Source: an uncultured Methylobacillus sp. (GTDB taxonomy: Bacteria; Pseudomonadota; Gammaproteobacteria; Burkholderiales; Methylophilaceae). From it: 50,038 nt of DNA. Made by a program: the position numbers and the translations under genes. Below the pieces are notes generated by a model. The model saw only the letters and a program-made list of their open reading frames with translations, did no database searches and was not told where the DNA came from. Shown here one piece after another: positions 27,786 to 35,722 of the stretch. Position 1 is the stretch's first letter. Every line of letters starts with the position of its first letter. The DNA lies in the NCBI GenBank assembly GCA_903824575.1, contig CAIJXJ010000066.1, positions 1 through 50,038 of the forward strand, given 5' to 3'.

Positions 27786-28033
27786 CGGCAGCTGTTTCCG
27801 TCCTGGTCGCAGCCAATGTCGAACACGCCAGCTTTACTTGCGGCAGTCGGACCAATGCGAGCGTGCGCTGTACACCAGGCTCGGGGTTCCGTCAGGACAG
27901 CAAGCAAAATGCCGAGGAAATTGTCACGAAGAGGCGCGCCAGTCAGTGCCAGATAGGTACGGAGGCACGCGGCGAAGCGGTCTCCGCACGGAACAATGAG
28001 ACCTTCTTCATCACGCACCCAGGCTAAGGCCAT
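27782..28033 (-). CDS. Unrecognised 83-aa cysteine-containing protein between ArsS and the glycosyltransferase
   Basis: The frame begins with ATG 28033, sharing one base with the stop of the radical SAM gene (TGATG), and ends with a TGA inside the ATG of the next gene (ATGA). Overlaps on both sides argue that it is really translated. The product (MALAWVRDEEGLIVPCGDRF at the N terminus) has five cysteines (16, 23, 54, 75, 82), a hydrophobic helix FLGILLAVL and the tail GCDQDGNSCR. I do not recognise it. It could be a dedicated accessory protein, a peptide substrate of the radical SAM enzyme, or the remains of a larger gene. Confidence 0.6.
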   Translation of the reverse strand: MALAWVRDEEGLIVPCGDRFAACLRTYLALTGAPLRDNFLGILLAVLTEPRAWCTAHARIGPTAASKAGVFDIGCDQDGNSCR

Positions 28034-28995
28034 CAGACCAGAGCGCCACCGCAACTGCTGCCCTGCCCTGCGGTACAACCGTAGCAATGGTCGGCGGTAT
28101 GTATCGGTGCCTGGTACAAATCACGCCCCAGCAGATCCGCCAGATGTATGCGCTGAGGGTTGGTGGCACCCAGAGGCAGTTCCAGCATCTGGTTGAAATC
28201 GCAGTCATGCACATAGCCTTGCCAATCGACGCTGACCAAGCTGCGGCACATCACGGCATCAAGATTTTCAGACCGGTAGGACTCCCGCAACAGGCGCATG
28301 TAGTCGTGGAACTTGCCCTGGCTGACCAACGTGCTGCCAAAGCGGGAAATAGGCATGTTGGTGATCGTGTACAACTGGTTGAAAACGATACCCATATCCC
28401 CCAGATGCAACCGATAGGCGGAATCAAGAGCGGGTTGTGAGGGTGGCAAACTGGCCCCCTGCGGGTTGTACACCAGGTTGAGCAGCAGTCCGCTACCCGC
28501 ATTGCCGTAGCCCAGCGCATTGAGCCGATGCAAGGCGCGCAAGCTGGCTTCGAACACGCCGCTGCCGCGCTGGCGATCGACATTATCGGATAGATAGCAC
28601 GGCAAGGAAGCGCAGATTTCAACCTGTTGAGCGGCCAGAAACCCGGCCAACTGTTCAAAGCCGGGTTGCTCCAGGATGGTAAGATTGCAGCGGTCGATCA
28701 CACTAACGCCAAGAACACGCGCCGCACGCACCAAGTGCTGGAAATGAGGATTCATCTCCGGTGCGCCGCCGGTGAGATCCAGGGTTCTCACCTCAGCATG
28801 TGCCTCGAGGAAGGCCAACACCTGCGCGACGGTATCGGCTGACATCTGTTCCAGCCGCTTGGGTCCAGCATTGACATGGCAGTGCAGACAAGTCTGGTTG
28901 CACAGATAGCCAAGGTTGACCTGCAAGGTGGTCAATTGAGTGCGGTGAATAGGGGGAAAGTTGCTAACCTTCAACAAGGGGAAAATGGCGTGCAT
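28033..28995 (-). CDS. arsS: ArsS-like radical SAM protein (rSAM/Cys-rich, DUF3641)
   Basis: Radical SAM enzyme of 320 aa. The 4Fe-4S cluster motif CNQTCLHC lies at about 32-39, followed by LDLTGGAPEMNPHF (GGxP-like SAM contact). The C-terminal half is of the DUF3641 type with LVYNPQGASLPPSQ, NMPISRFG and the Cys-rich end CYGCTAGQGSSCGG. The family includes ArsS of arsenosugar synthesis; some members carry selenocysteine in the tail, here replaced by Cys. No arsM or arsR lies nearby, so an arsenic substrate is not shown. It is six bases after the TVP38 gene and coupled to the 83-aa gene. Confidence 0.88.
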   Translation of the reverse strand: MHAIFPLLKVSNFPPIHRTQLTTLQVNLGYLCNQTCLHCHVNAGPKRLEQMSADTVAQVLAFLEAHAEVRTLDLTGGAPEMNPHFQHLVRAARVLGVSVIDRCNLTILEQPGFEQLAGFLAAQQVEICASLPCYLSDNVDRQRGSGVFEASLRALHRLNALGYGNAGSGLLLNLVYNPQGASLPPSQPALDSAYRLHLGDMGIVFNQLYTITNMPISRFGSTLVSQGKFHDYMRLLRESYRSENLDAVMCRSLVSVDWQGYVHDCDFNQMLELPLGATNPQRIHLADLLGRDLYQAPIHTADHCYGCTAGQGSSCGGALV

Positions 28996-29001
28996 CTTTA
29001 A

Positions 29002-29709
29002 TTATTGCCCTGTATTTTTCAAGTTCAGGCGCCTGACCAGCAGCGGCGCCAGTGACAGGACACCAAGCAGCGTCATGGCGCACAGAGTTTCCACCGACAG
29101 CAGTTGAGAGGTCGAGTGGATGCGACCCAGCGACTGCCCGAGGTTAGCGAACACGAAGCTGCCCGGGATGATGCCGACAAAAGTCGCCATGACGTAGGTG
29201 GACAACCTGATATTGCTGAAGGCTGGCGCCAGATTCACCAGCCAGAACGGAAACAAGGGCACCAACCGCAGAAACAGCAGATAGTTGAAGCCATCTCGCG
29301 CGAACCCTTCGCTCATGTCGCGCAACCGTCCGGACAGTCTTGCACGCAAAGCATCGGCAAACAGGTAACGTGCGGCCAGAAAAACCAGCGTGGCGCCCAG
29401 GGTCGCCGCCAGCAGGATCATCCCGGTACCAATCCAACGCCCGAACAGGAAGCCGATGGCGAGCGAAAACAGCGCGCCCCCAGGCACGCTGAAGGCGGTG
29501 GCAACAGTATAGGCGGCAACAGCGATTGGCAATGCCTGCCAGTAATGCGCCAGCGTAAAGTCCAGCCACGCATCACGATGTTGTTGCAAGGTATCAAGTT
29601 CAAGATAACGCTGCCAGCCGAACCCGAAAAAAAGCATTATTCCAGATATAGAAATAATAATAATCAATACTTTATAAATTATATCTCTTGTGATACATTC
29701 AATAATCAT
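29002..29709 (-). CDS. TVP38/TMEM64-family membrane protein
   Basis: Inner-membrane protein of 235 aa with five to six spans and the DedA-superfamily (SNARE-associated) signature: TAFSVPGGALFSLAIGFLFG and LFLRLVPLFPFWLVNLAPA. Family members may be lipid scramblases or transporters; some are linked to selenite, mercury or metalloid handling. The ATG overlaps the FAD oxidoreductase stop by four bases. In many proteobacteria the pair oxidoreductase-TVP38 occurs together with ArsS-like radical SAM proteins, as here. Confidence 0.85.
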   Translation of the reverse strand: MIIECITRDIIYKVLIIIISISGIMLFFGFGWQRYLELDTLQQHRDAWLDFTLAHYWQALPIAVAAYTVATAFSVPGGALFSLAIGFLFGRWIGTGMILLAATLGATLVFLAARYLFADALRARLSGRLRDMSEGFARDGFNYLLFLRLVPLFPFWLVNLAPAFSNIRLSTYVMATFVGIIPGSFVFANLGQSLGRIHSTSQLLSVETLCAMTLLGVLSLAPLLVRRLNLKNTGQ

Positions 29710-31169
29710 GCTGTCCGCCCTCTCAAGCCAAACAGCAATTTCATCCAGCGCCGCAGGGCAGGCGTCAATTTTTCCTTAAGATGTTCGTTGGCGACGCGGC
29801 GATTAATTTGCGCAAGGGTTGGATAGATGTGGATGACAGCTGCCAAATCCCCCACCTTCAGGCGACGCGACATGGCCAGCACATATTCGTGAATCAATTC
29901 GCCGGCATTGGGCCCGACAATGGCCGCCCCCAGCAGGCGTCCATTGGGCGCGCACAGGATCTTGGCCATCCCCGGCGTGTCGTTATCGGTGATGGCACGG
30001 TCAATCTCATGAAAGGGAAAGCGATAGGCCCGGTAATCGACACCCTGCTCTTGGGCGTCACGTTCGGACAGACCAACACGCGCCAGTTCAGGATCTGTGA
30101 AGGTACACCAGGGAATGACGCATTGTTCGATTTTCGCCGGCAGATGGAATAAGGCGCCACGCAACGCGATCCCGGCGTGGTGCTCTGCCATATGGGTGAA
30201 CTGGTAGGGCCCCGCCACGTCACCACAGGCATAGATATCGGGGTTAGCGGTACGCAGGCGCTGGTCGGTCTGGATGCGACCATGCCCGACCTCGACACCG
30301 GCCAACTCCAGTCCGAGATTCTCCACATTAGCGCGCCGACCGGTCGCCAGCAGCAGGTGGCTGCCTCCCAGCCAGCTCTCGCTACCATCCGCATGGCGGA
30401 CCAACAGGCGAAGGGCACCGGCCTCCCCTTCCACCTTCAGGCAAATCATCCCCAGATGTATGACGACGCCTTCGTGGCTCAGCCTAGTTTCAACGACAGC
30501 AGCCATGTCAGGATCTTCGCGCGACAGAATCTGCGTGCTGCGATCGATCAGGACTACCGCACTGCCCAAACGAACAAAAGCCTGCGCCATTTCAACACCG
30601 ATCGGTCCAGCCCCCAGAATGATCAGGCACGGCACGACCTCACTCAGATTGAATACAGTTTCGTTGGTGAGATACGGCACTTCTGCCAGACCTGGAATGT
30701 CGGGTATCAGAGGGCGTGAACCGGTGGCAAGGATGAATTTGCGTGCAGTCAGCAGGCGCTCGTTGACAGCAAACGCTTGGCGCGAGCCAAATTGCCCCGC
30801 CCCGAACACCAACTCTACGCCAAGACTGCGGAAGCGCTCCGGGCTATCATTAGGCTCGATCGCCTTGATAACTTCTCGCACTCGTTGCATCACGCGTTGC
30901 AGACTGATTTCAGGCGTTTGTGCGTCAATGGCGGCATCCCCGGCGCGGCGCACGGTCTGTGCTACCTTCGCACTATGCAACAGCGCCTTGCTCGGCACAC
31001 AGCCATCATTGAGGCAATCGCCACCCAACTTGTGCTTTTCCACCAGTATCACCTTCGCGCCCAGTTGCGCCGCGCCAGCCGCTGCCACCAAGCCAGCCGC
31101 CCCGCCACCGATGACGCAAAGATCGTATTCCGGTTTTGCCCGGCCGCTGAAGAACACCGTATCAAACAT
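29706..31169 (-). CDS. FAD-dependent disulfide oxidoreductase (mercuric reductase/Lpd-like)
   Basis: Class I pyridine nucleotide-disulfide oxidoreductase, 487 aa. It has the FAD-binding VIGGGAAGLVAAAGA, the redox-active GGDCLNDGCVPSKALL (CxxxxC), the NADH-binding ILGAGPIGVEMAQ, YACGDVAG and the C-terminal dimer domain with the proton-relay region HIYPTLAQINRRV. The N-terminal heavy-metal domain and C-terminal Cys pair of true MerA are absent, so the substrate is more likely a low-molecular-weight or dithiol partner. It lies 11 bases after msrA and overlaps the TVP38 gene. Confidence 0.88.
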   Translation of the reverse strand: MFDTVFFSGRAKPEYDLCVIGGGAAGLVAAAGAAQLGAKVILVEKHKLGGDCLNDGCVPSKALLHSAKVAQTVRRAGDAAIDAQTPEISLQRVMQRVREVIKAIEPNDSPERFRSLGVELVFGAGQFGSRQAFAVNERLLTARKFILATGSRPLIPDIPGLAEVPYLTNETVFNLSEVVPCLIILGAGPIGVEMAQAFVRLGSAVVLIDRSTQILSREDPDMAAVVETRLSHEGVVIHLGMICLKVEGEAGALRLLVRHADGSESWLGGSHLLLATGRRANVENLGLELAGVEVGHGRIQTDQRLRTANPDIYACGDVAGPYQFTHMAEHHAGIALRGALFHLPAKIEQCVIPWCTFTDPELARVGLSERDAQEQGVDYRAYRFPFHEIDRAITDNDTPGMAKILCAPNGRLLGAAIVGPNAGELIHEYVLAMSRRLKVGDLAAVIHIYPTLAQINRRVANEHLKEKLTPALRRWMKLLFGLRGRTA

Positions 31170-31180
31170 GATTCATCCCG

Positions 31181-31816
31181 TTAGTGGGCTGCACCCCAGA
31201 CCTCTGCCACTCGTGCATCGCGACCGCAGCCATTGCGGTAATAGCGATAACGGATTGGGTTCTTCTTGTAGTAATCCTGATGATATTCTTCTGCCAGGTA
31301 AAATGGCCCGGCCGGTGTGATCGTGGTATAGATATGAACAAAGCGTCCGCTTCGCTCCAAAGCGGCAAGACTGGCCTCCGCAGCCTTCTTCTGGACATCA
31401 TTCTGGGTGAAGATGGCAGTACGGTATTGATCGCCGACATCGCAGAATTGGCGATCCTTGACCGTGGGATCGATATGATGCCAGAAATAGTCCAGCAACT
31501 GCTCGTAGCTAAGCTTGGCCGGGTCATAATGCACCCGAACCGCTTCTGCATGCCCGGTGCCTCCATGGCCAACCTGCTCATAACTCGGGTTGGCAACATG
31601 TCCGCCAGTAAAGCCGGATTCCGCATCCAGCACGCCAGTCAGCTTCTCGAAATCAGCCTCGACACACCAATAGCAGCCGCCGGCAAAAATGGCCGTGGCC
31701 ATAGCCGGTACCTTATTGGCGGATGACGCATCGCCGGCCGGACACGACACTGTCATGGTCAGAGCTAATATACCGACCATCAAGGCTAGAAATTTTCGCA
31801 CGAAATTTGTTTTCAT
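31181..31816 (-). CDS. msrA: Exported methionine sulfoxide reductase A
   Basis: Reduces the S-form of methionine sulfoxide, 211 aa. The catalytic C48 lies in AGGCYWCVEADF, followed by GFTGGHVANPSYEQV, GHAEAVRVHYDP and FHxI-like FWHHIDPT; a resolving Cys is likely in RNGCGRD near the end. Residues 1-28 form a signal peptide (basic start, FLALMVGILALTMTV, then SCPAG, possibly a weak lipobox), so the enzyme acts in the periplasm. The start overlaps the msrB stop (ATGA). With msrB it would repair envelope proteins after oxidative attack, fitting the copper-efflux neighbour. Confidence 0.93.
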   Translation of the reverse strand: MKTNFVRKFLALMVGILALTMTVSCPAGDASSANKVPAMATAIFAGGCYWCVEADFEKLTGVLDAESGFTGGHVANPSYEQVGHGGTGHAEAVRVHYDPAKLSYEQLLDYFWHHIDPTVKDRQFCDVGDQYRTAIFTQNDVQKKAAEASLAALERSGRFVHIYTTITPAGPFYLAEEYHQDYYKKNPIRYRYYRNGCGRDARVAEVWGAAH

Positions 31817-32313
31817 GACCTGAGCGCCGGCAAGGCCCCGCCCTCCTGGATAAATTGCAGTGCGAGTCCATTATTGCAATAGCGCAAGCCCGTGGGTGCC
31901 GGCCCGTCCTTGAACACATGGCCTTGATGCCCGCCGCAATGAGAACAGTGGTATTCAGTGCGCGGCCAAACCAGCCTGAAATCCTCGCGGGTGGCAACGG
32001 CGCCTGGCAACACGTCGAAGAAACTGGGCCAACCGGTGCCACTGTCGAATTTCTGAGTAGATTTAAACAGTAGCTGGTTACAGGCGGCACAAACATATTG
32101 GCCATGACGAAATTCATGGTTGAGCGGGCTGCTTGATGAGCGTTCGGTATCTTCTTCGAACAAGACTGCATAACGATCAGGGGGCAATAGCGCCTTCCAT
32201 TCGGACTTGGTTTTAATAAGTAGTGCCACGCCTGTGCCTTCCTTTGCCAACGCCGGTAACGCCCCGGCCAGCCACAACCACGATGTATTGATCAAGAACT
32301 GACGACGATCCAT
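31813..32313 (-). CDS. msrB: Exported methionine sulfoxide reductase B
   Basis: Reduces the R-form of methionine sulfoxide, 166 aa. It has two zinc-binding CxxC pairs (C75/C78 and C123/C126), FDSGTGWPSFFD and the catalytic C146 in LRYCNNGLAL. The N terminus MDRRQFLINTSWLWLAGALP resembles a twin-arginine signal, so it is probably exported. AGGAG lies eight bases before the ATG, and a promoter candidate precedes it. It is the first gene of the eight-gene run reaching to the glycosyltransferases. Confidence 0.93.
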   Translation of the reverse strand: MDRRQFLINTSWLWLAGALPALAKEGTGVALLIKTKSEWKALLPPDRYAVLFEEDTERSSSSPLNHEFRHGQYVCAACNQLLFKSTQKFDSGTGWPSFFDVLPGAVATREDFRLVWPRTEYHCSHCGGHQGHVFKDGPAPTGLRYCNNGLALQFIQEGGALPALRS

Positions 32314-32341
32314 TTTAAGAACTCCTGACTTGACGGAAAAT

Positions 32342-32369
32342 TTTATACTCTGCCGCTTAGTCGGGCCAA
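32342..32369 (-). promoter_or_regulatory. Candidate promoter of the msrB-to-glycosyltransferase operon
   Basis: Minus strand: TTGGCC (32364-32369), a 16-base spacer, TATAAA (32342-32347, five of six). It lies 28 bases before the msrB ATG, which has its own good ribosome-binding site. It is the only clear promoter seen for the eight-gene run. Confidence 0.5.
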
Positions 32370-32592
32370 ATCCCTTTTACTTACATTTATCAGGATGCCT
32401 AATCGGCCGCATTGCCGGGATTGATGCTGCCACTGCAGAGCCTGCGAAGCTAGGATCAAGTCGGCAATATGCTGCTCGCCATGAAATCGCGGTGTAGCAC
32501 CATGCCGCTATCCATCTTACGCTTGGCGAAGACCATGCTGTGACGCATTGCCGAGTTGACTACAGAAAATGACCTAGGAATTCATCCGACAA

Positions 32593-35500
32593 TTATCTTA
32601 TATTATTGCCTTTTCCGAGCGAGGATTCCTTAATCAGCGCATAAATGGCCGGAATGACGATCAAGGTCAGGAGAGTGGACGACACCATGCCACCCACCAT
32701 CGGCGCAGCGATACGACGCATCACCTCAGAACCCGTGCCAGTGCTCCACATGATGGGCAACAGGCCCGCCATGATGGCGACAACAGTCATCATCTTTGGA
32801 CGGACCCTCTCAACAGCACCCTCCATCACCGCCTCATAAAGATCGGCCAAGAGGAACGGCTTGCCTTCTGTGTTTCGTTTAGATTGGAGTGCCTGGTAGG
32901 CATGGTCAAGGTAGATCAGCATGATGACCCCCGTCTCAGCCGCCACCCCTGCCAGCGCGATGAATCCTACGGCCACGGCCACGCTCATGTTGTAACCAAG
33001 CCAATACATCAGCCAGACCCCGCCCACCAGCGAGAATGGCACTGACAACATCACAATCAGTGTCTCGGTCATCCTTCGGAAGTTGAGATAGAGCAAAACG
33101 AAGATGATCAGTAGGGTTAGTGGCACGACAACCTTCAGGCGTTCCTTGGCACGTTCCATGTATTCAAACTGGCCGCTCCAAGTGACGTAGTAGCCTGGCT
33201 GGAATTTCACCTGTTCACGAACAGCTTTTTGAGCGTCCGCCACATAGCTGCCAATGTCGCGTCCACGGATGTCAACAAAGATATATGCCGAAAGCAAGGC
33301 GTTCTCGGTTCGGATGCTTGGCGGCCCCTTTTCCAATCCCACCTGTGCTAACTGCCCCAAGGGAATCAATGCGCCGCCCATGGTGGGAACCAGTACCTCA
33401 CGAGCAATCGTATTAGGGTCGGAACGAAGCTCGCGTGGGTAACGCGTAATGACGCCAAACCGCTCACGCCCCTCCACAGTAGTGGTGATCATCTCGCCAC
33501 CCAGTGCACTACTGATGACATCCTGCAAATCTCCAACAGCCAATCCATAGCGTGCCAAGGCCTGACGGTCAGGCTCGATGATCAAATAGTAGCCCCCAGT
33601 GATGCGCTCTGCATAGGCACTGGTTGTGCCGGGAACCGTCTTCACCACGGACTCAATTTCTTTGCCAAGTTTCTCCATTTCGCCCAAGTCTTTGCCGAAT
33701 ACCTTGATGCCGAGGGGAGTCCTAATGCCGGTAGCGAGCATGTCGATACGGGCTTTAATTGGCATCGTCCATGCATTGGACACCCCTGGAATTTGCACAG
33801 CTTGGTCCAGCTCCGAAATCAGCTTGTCGATGGTCATGCCTTGGCGCCATAAGCTCTCAGGCTTGAGATTGATGACGGTCTCGAACATTTCCATGGGTGC
33901 TGGATCGGTCGCCGTATTTGCACGTCCTGCCTTGCCGAATACCGATGCAACCTCAGGAAAGCTCTTGATGATCTTGTCTTGAGTCTGCATGATTTCTGCT
34001 GCTTTGCTGACAGAAAGTCCTGGCAGAGTTGCAGGCATGAAAAGCAAGGTGCCCTCGTTCAAGGTCGGCATGAATTCGCTACCGAGCTTGCTCAACGGAT
34101 AAACCGACACGCACAGAATGATCAGCGCCAGCAGGATGGTGGTCTTCTTCCAGTGCATAACCCCGGAAATGATCGGATGATAGAGCCATATCAGGAGTCG
34201 ATTAATCGGGTTCTTACGCTCCGGCATGATCCTGCCTCGCACAAACAGCAGCATCAGCACTGGCACCAGCGTAATCGACAACAATGCAGCTCCTGCCATC
34301 GAAAAGGTCTTGGTGTAGGCCAGCGGCTGGAACATGCGGCCTTCCTGTGCTTCAAGGGTGAATACCGGCAGAAAGGAAACTGTAATGATGAGCAGGCTGA
34401 AAAACAAGGGCGGGCCGACTTCGCGGCAAGCATCTATCATCAACTCGATGCGTGGGGTGTCGGGAGCTGCCCGCTCGATATGCTTGTGCGCGTTTTCTAT
34501 CATCACGATGGCAGCATCCACCATCGCACCAATGGCAATGGCAATACCCCCCAGACTCATGATGTTGGAATTGAGTCCCAGGCCATGCATCAGAATAAAG
34601 GCAATCAGTACGCCAACTGGCAACATGACGATGGCGACTAGTGCGCTTCTGACGTGCATCAGGAACAGCATGCACACCATAGCGACCACAATACTTTCCT
34701 CAAACAGAGTCGACTTGAGATTTTCAATAGCACGATGAATCAAGTCCGAACGGTCATAGATGGTCTCGATAGTCACGCCAGCGGGCAAGCCAGAAGACAG
34801 CTCTGCGAGTTTTTCCTTGATGTTCTGGATGACTTCCAAAGCATTTTGCCCGTAACGGGCCATGGCGATCCCCGCCACGACCTCGCCCTCACCGTTGAGT
34901 TCAGTGAAGCCGCGACGCTCATCCGGGGCCAGTTCCACTCTAGCTATATCACGCAGCAATACCGGCGTGCCTTTATCGGCCTTTACCACCAACGTTTCCA
35001 AGTCGCCGATGCCTCGCAGATAGCCTTTGCCGCGCACCATGTATTCGGTTTCGGTCATCTCCACCACGCGACCACCAACATCCCGGTTACTGTCGCGGAT
35101 AACCTGTGTGATGCGAGCGGGAGAAATGCCGTAAGCCTGCAGTTTGCGAGGATCCAGCACCACCTGATACTGTTTGACGAATCCACCGATGCTGGCGACT
35201 TCCGCAACCCCGTGCGCCTTGGTCAACTGGTAACGCAAATACCAGTCCTGAATGGCTCGCAATTCCTCCAGCGAACGGTTTTTGGCAAGCACGACATACT
35301 GGTAGACCCAGCCTACGCCGGTGGCATCCGGTCCCAAGGTCGGGGTAATGCCTTTCGGCAGGCGGCCTGTTGCAGCGTTCAGGTATTCCAGAACCCGGGA
35401 ACGTGCCCAGTAGATGTCAGTTCCATCTTCAAAGATGACATAGACAAAGCTGGCACCGAAAAACGAGAAACCTCGCACCACCTTGGACTTTGGTACCGAC

Positions 35501-35721
35501 AGCATTGATGTCGTCAGGGGATAGGTCACCTGATCTTCCACCACCTGCGGGGCTTGCCCAGGATATTCGGTGTAGATGATGACCTGCGCGTCGGACAAGT
35601 CCGGAATGGCATCTAGCGGCGTTTTGATAATGGCATAAACACCGGCACCGACGATAAAAAATGTCGCCAGCAACACCAGAAAGACGTTGCTTAAAGACCA
35701 TGTGATGATGCGTTTCAGCAT
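32593..35721 (-). CDS. cusA: Copper/silver efflux RND pump CusA
   Basis: Heavy-metal RND transporter of the inner membrane, 1042 aa, full length. It is assigned to Cu(I)/Ag(I) because the three metal-relay methionines of E. coli CusA are all present at a constant offset: M562 (LLFMPATLPG), M612 (PMEMFETV) and M661 (RIDMLATGIRT). The proton-relay acidic residues of span 4 are in GAMVDAAIVMIENAHK. Twelve spans and two periplasmic loops fit the family. One base separates it from cusB. It exports metal from cytoplasm and periplasm through CusB and CusC. Confidence 0.95.
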   Translation of the reverse strand: MLKRIITWSLSNVFLVLLATFFIVGAGVYAIIKTPLDAIPDLSDAQVIIYTEYPGQAPQVVEDQVTYPLTTSMLSVPKSKVVRGFSFFGASFVYVIFEDGTDIYWARSRVLEYLNAATGRLPKGITPTLGPDATGVGWVYQYVVLAKNRSLEELRAIQDWYLRYQLTKAHGVAEVASIGGFVKQYQVVLDPRKLQAYGISPARITQVIRDSNRDVGGRVVEMTETEYMVRGKGYLRGIGDLETLVVKADKGTPVLLRDIARVELAPDERRGFTELNGEGEVVAGIAMARYGQNALEVIQNIKEKLAELSSGLPAGVTIETIYDRSDLIHRAIENLKSTLFEESIVVAMVCMLFLMHVRSALVAIVMLPVGVLIAFILMHGLGLNSNIMSLGGIAIAIGAMVDAAIVMIENAHKHIERAAPDTPRIELMIDACREVGPPLFFSLLIITVSFLPVFTLEAQEGRMFQPLAYTKTFSMAGAALLSITLVPVLMLLFVRGRIMPERKNPINRLLIWLYHPIISGVMHWKKTTILLALIILCVSVYPLSKLGSEFMPTLNEGTLLFMPATLPGLSVSKAAEIMQTQDKIIKSFPEVASVFGKAGRANTATDPAPMEMFETVINLKPESLWRQGMTIDKLISELDQAVQIPGVSNAWTMPIKARIDMLATGIRTPLGIKVFGKDLGEMEKLGKEIESVVKTVPGTTSAYAERITGGYYLIIEPDRQALARYGLAVGDLQDVISSALGGEMITTTVEGRERFGVITRYPRELRSDPNTIAREVLVPTMGGALIPLGQLAQVGLEKGPPSIRTENALLSAYIFVDIRGRDIGSYVADAQKAVREQVKFQPGYYVTWSGQFEYMERAKERLKVVVPLTLLIIFVLLYLNFRRMTETLIVMLSVPFSLVGGVWLMYWLGYNMSVAVAVGFIALAGVAAETGVIMLIYLDHAYQALQSKRNTEGKPFLLADLYEAVMEGAVERVRPKMMTVVAIMAGLLPIMWSTGTGSEVMRRIAAPMVGGMVSSTLLTLIVIPAIYALIKESSLGKGNNIR

Positions 35722-35722
35722 G

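Noticed and set aside
28033-28085. Selenocysteine at the end of the ArsS-like protein
   Set aside because: The tail has ordinary Cys codons and the TGA follows the complete motif, overlapping the next start; it reads as a normal stop.
29706-31169. Mercuric reductase MerA
   Set aside because: No N-terminal metal-binding domain, no C-terminal Cys pair and no mer genes nearby; only the general fold is supported.
30274-31320. 348-codon plus-strand frame opposite the FAD oxidoreductase
   Set aside because: Arg/Ser-rich shadow of a conserved enzyme gene.
34654-35508. 284-codon and neighbouring plus-strand frames opposite cusA
   Set aside because: Shadow frames; cusA is intact and fully supported on the minus strand.
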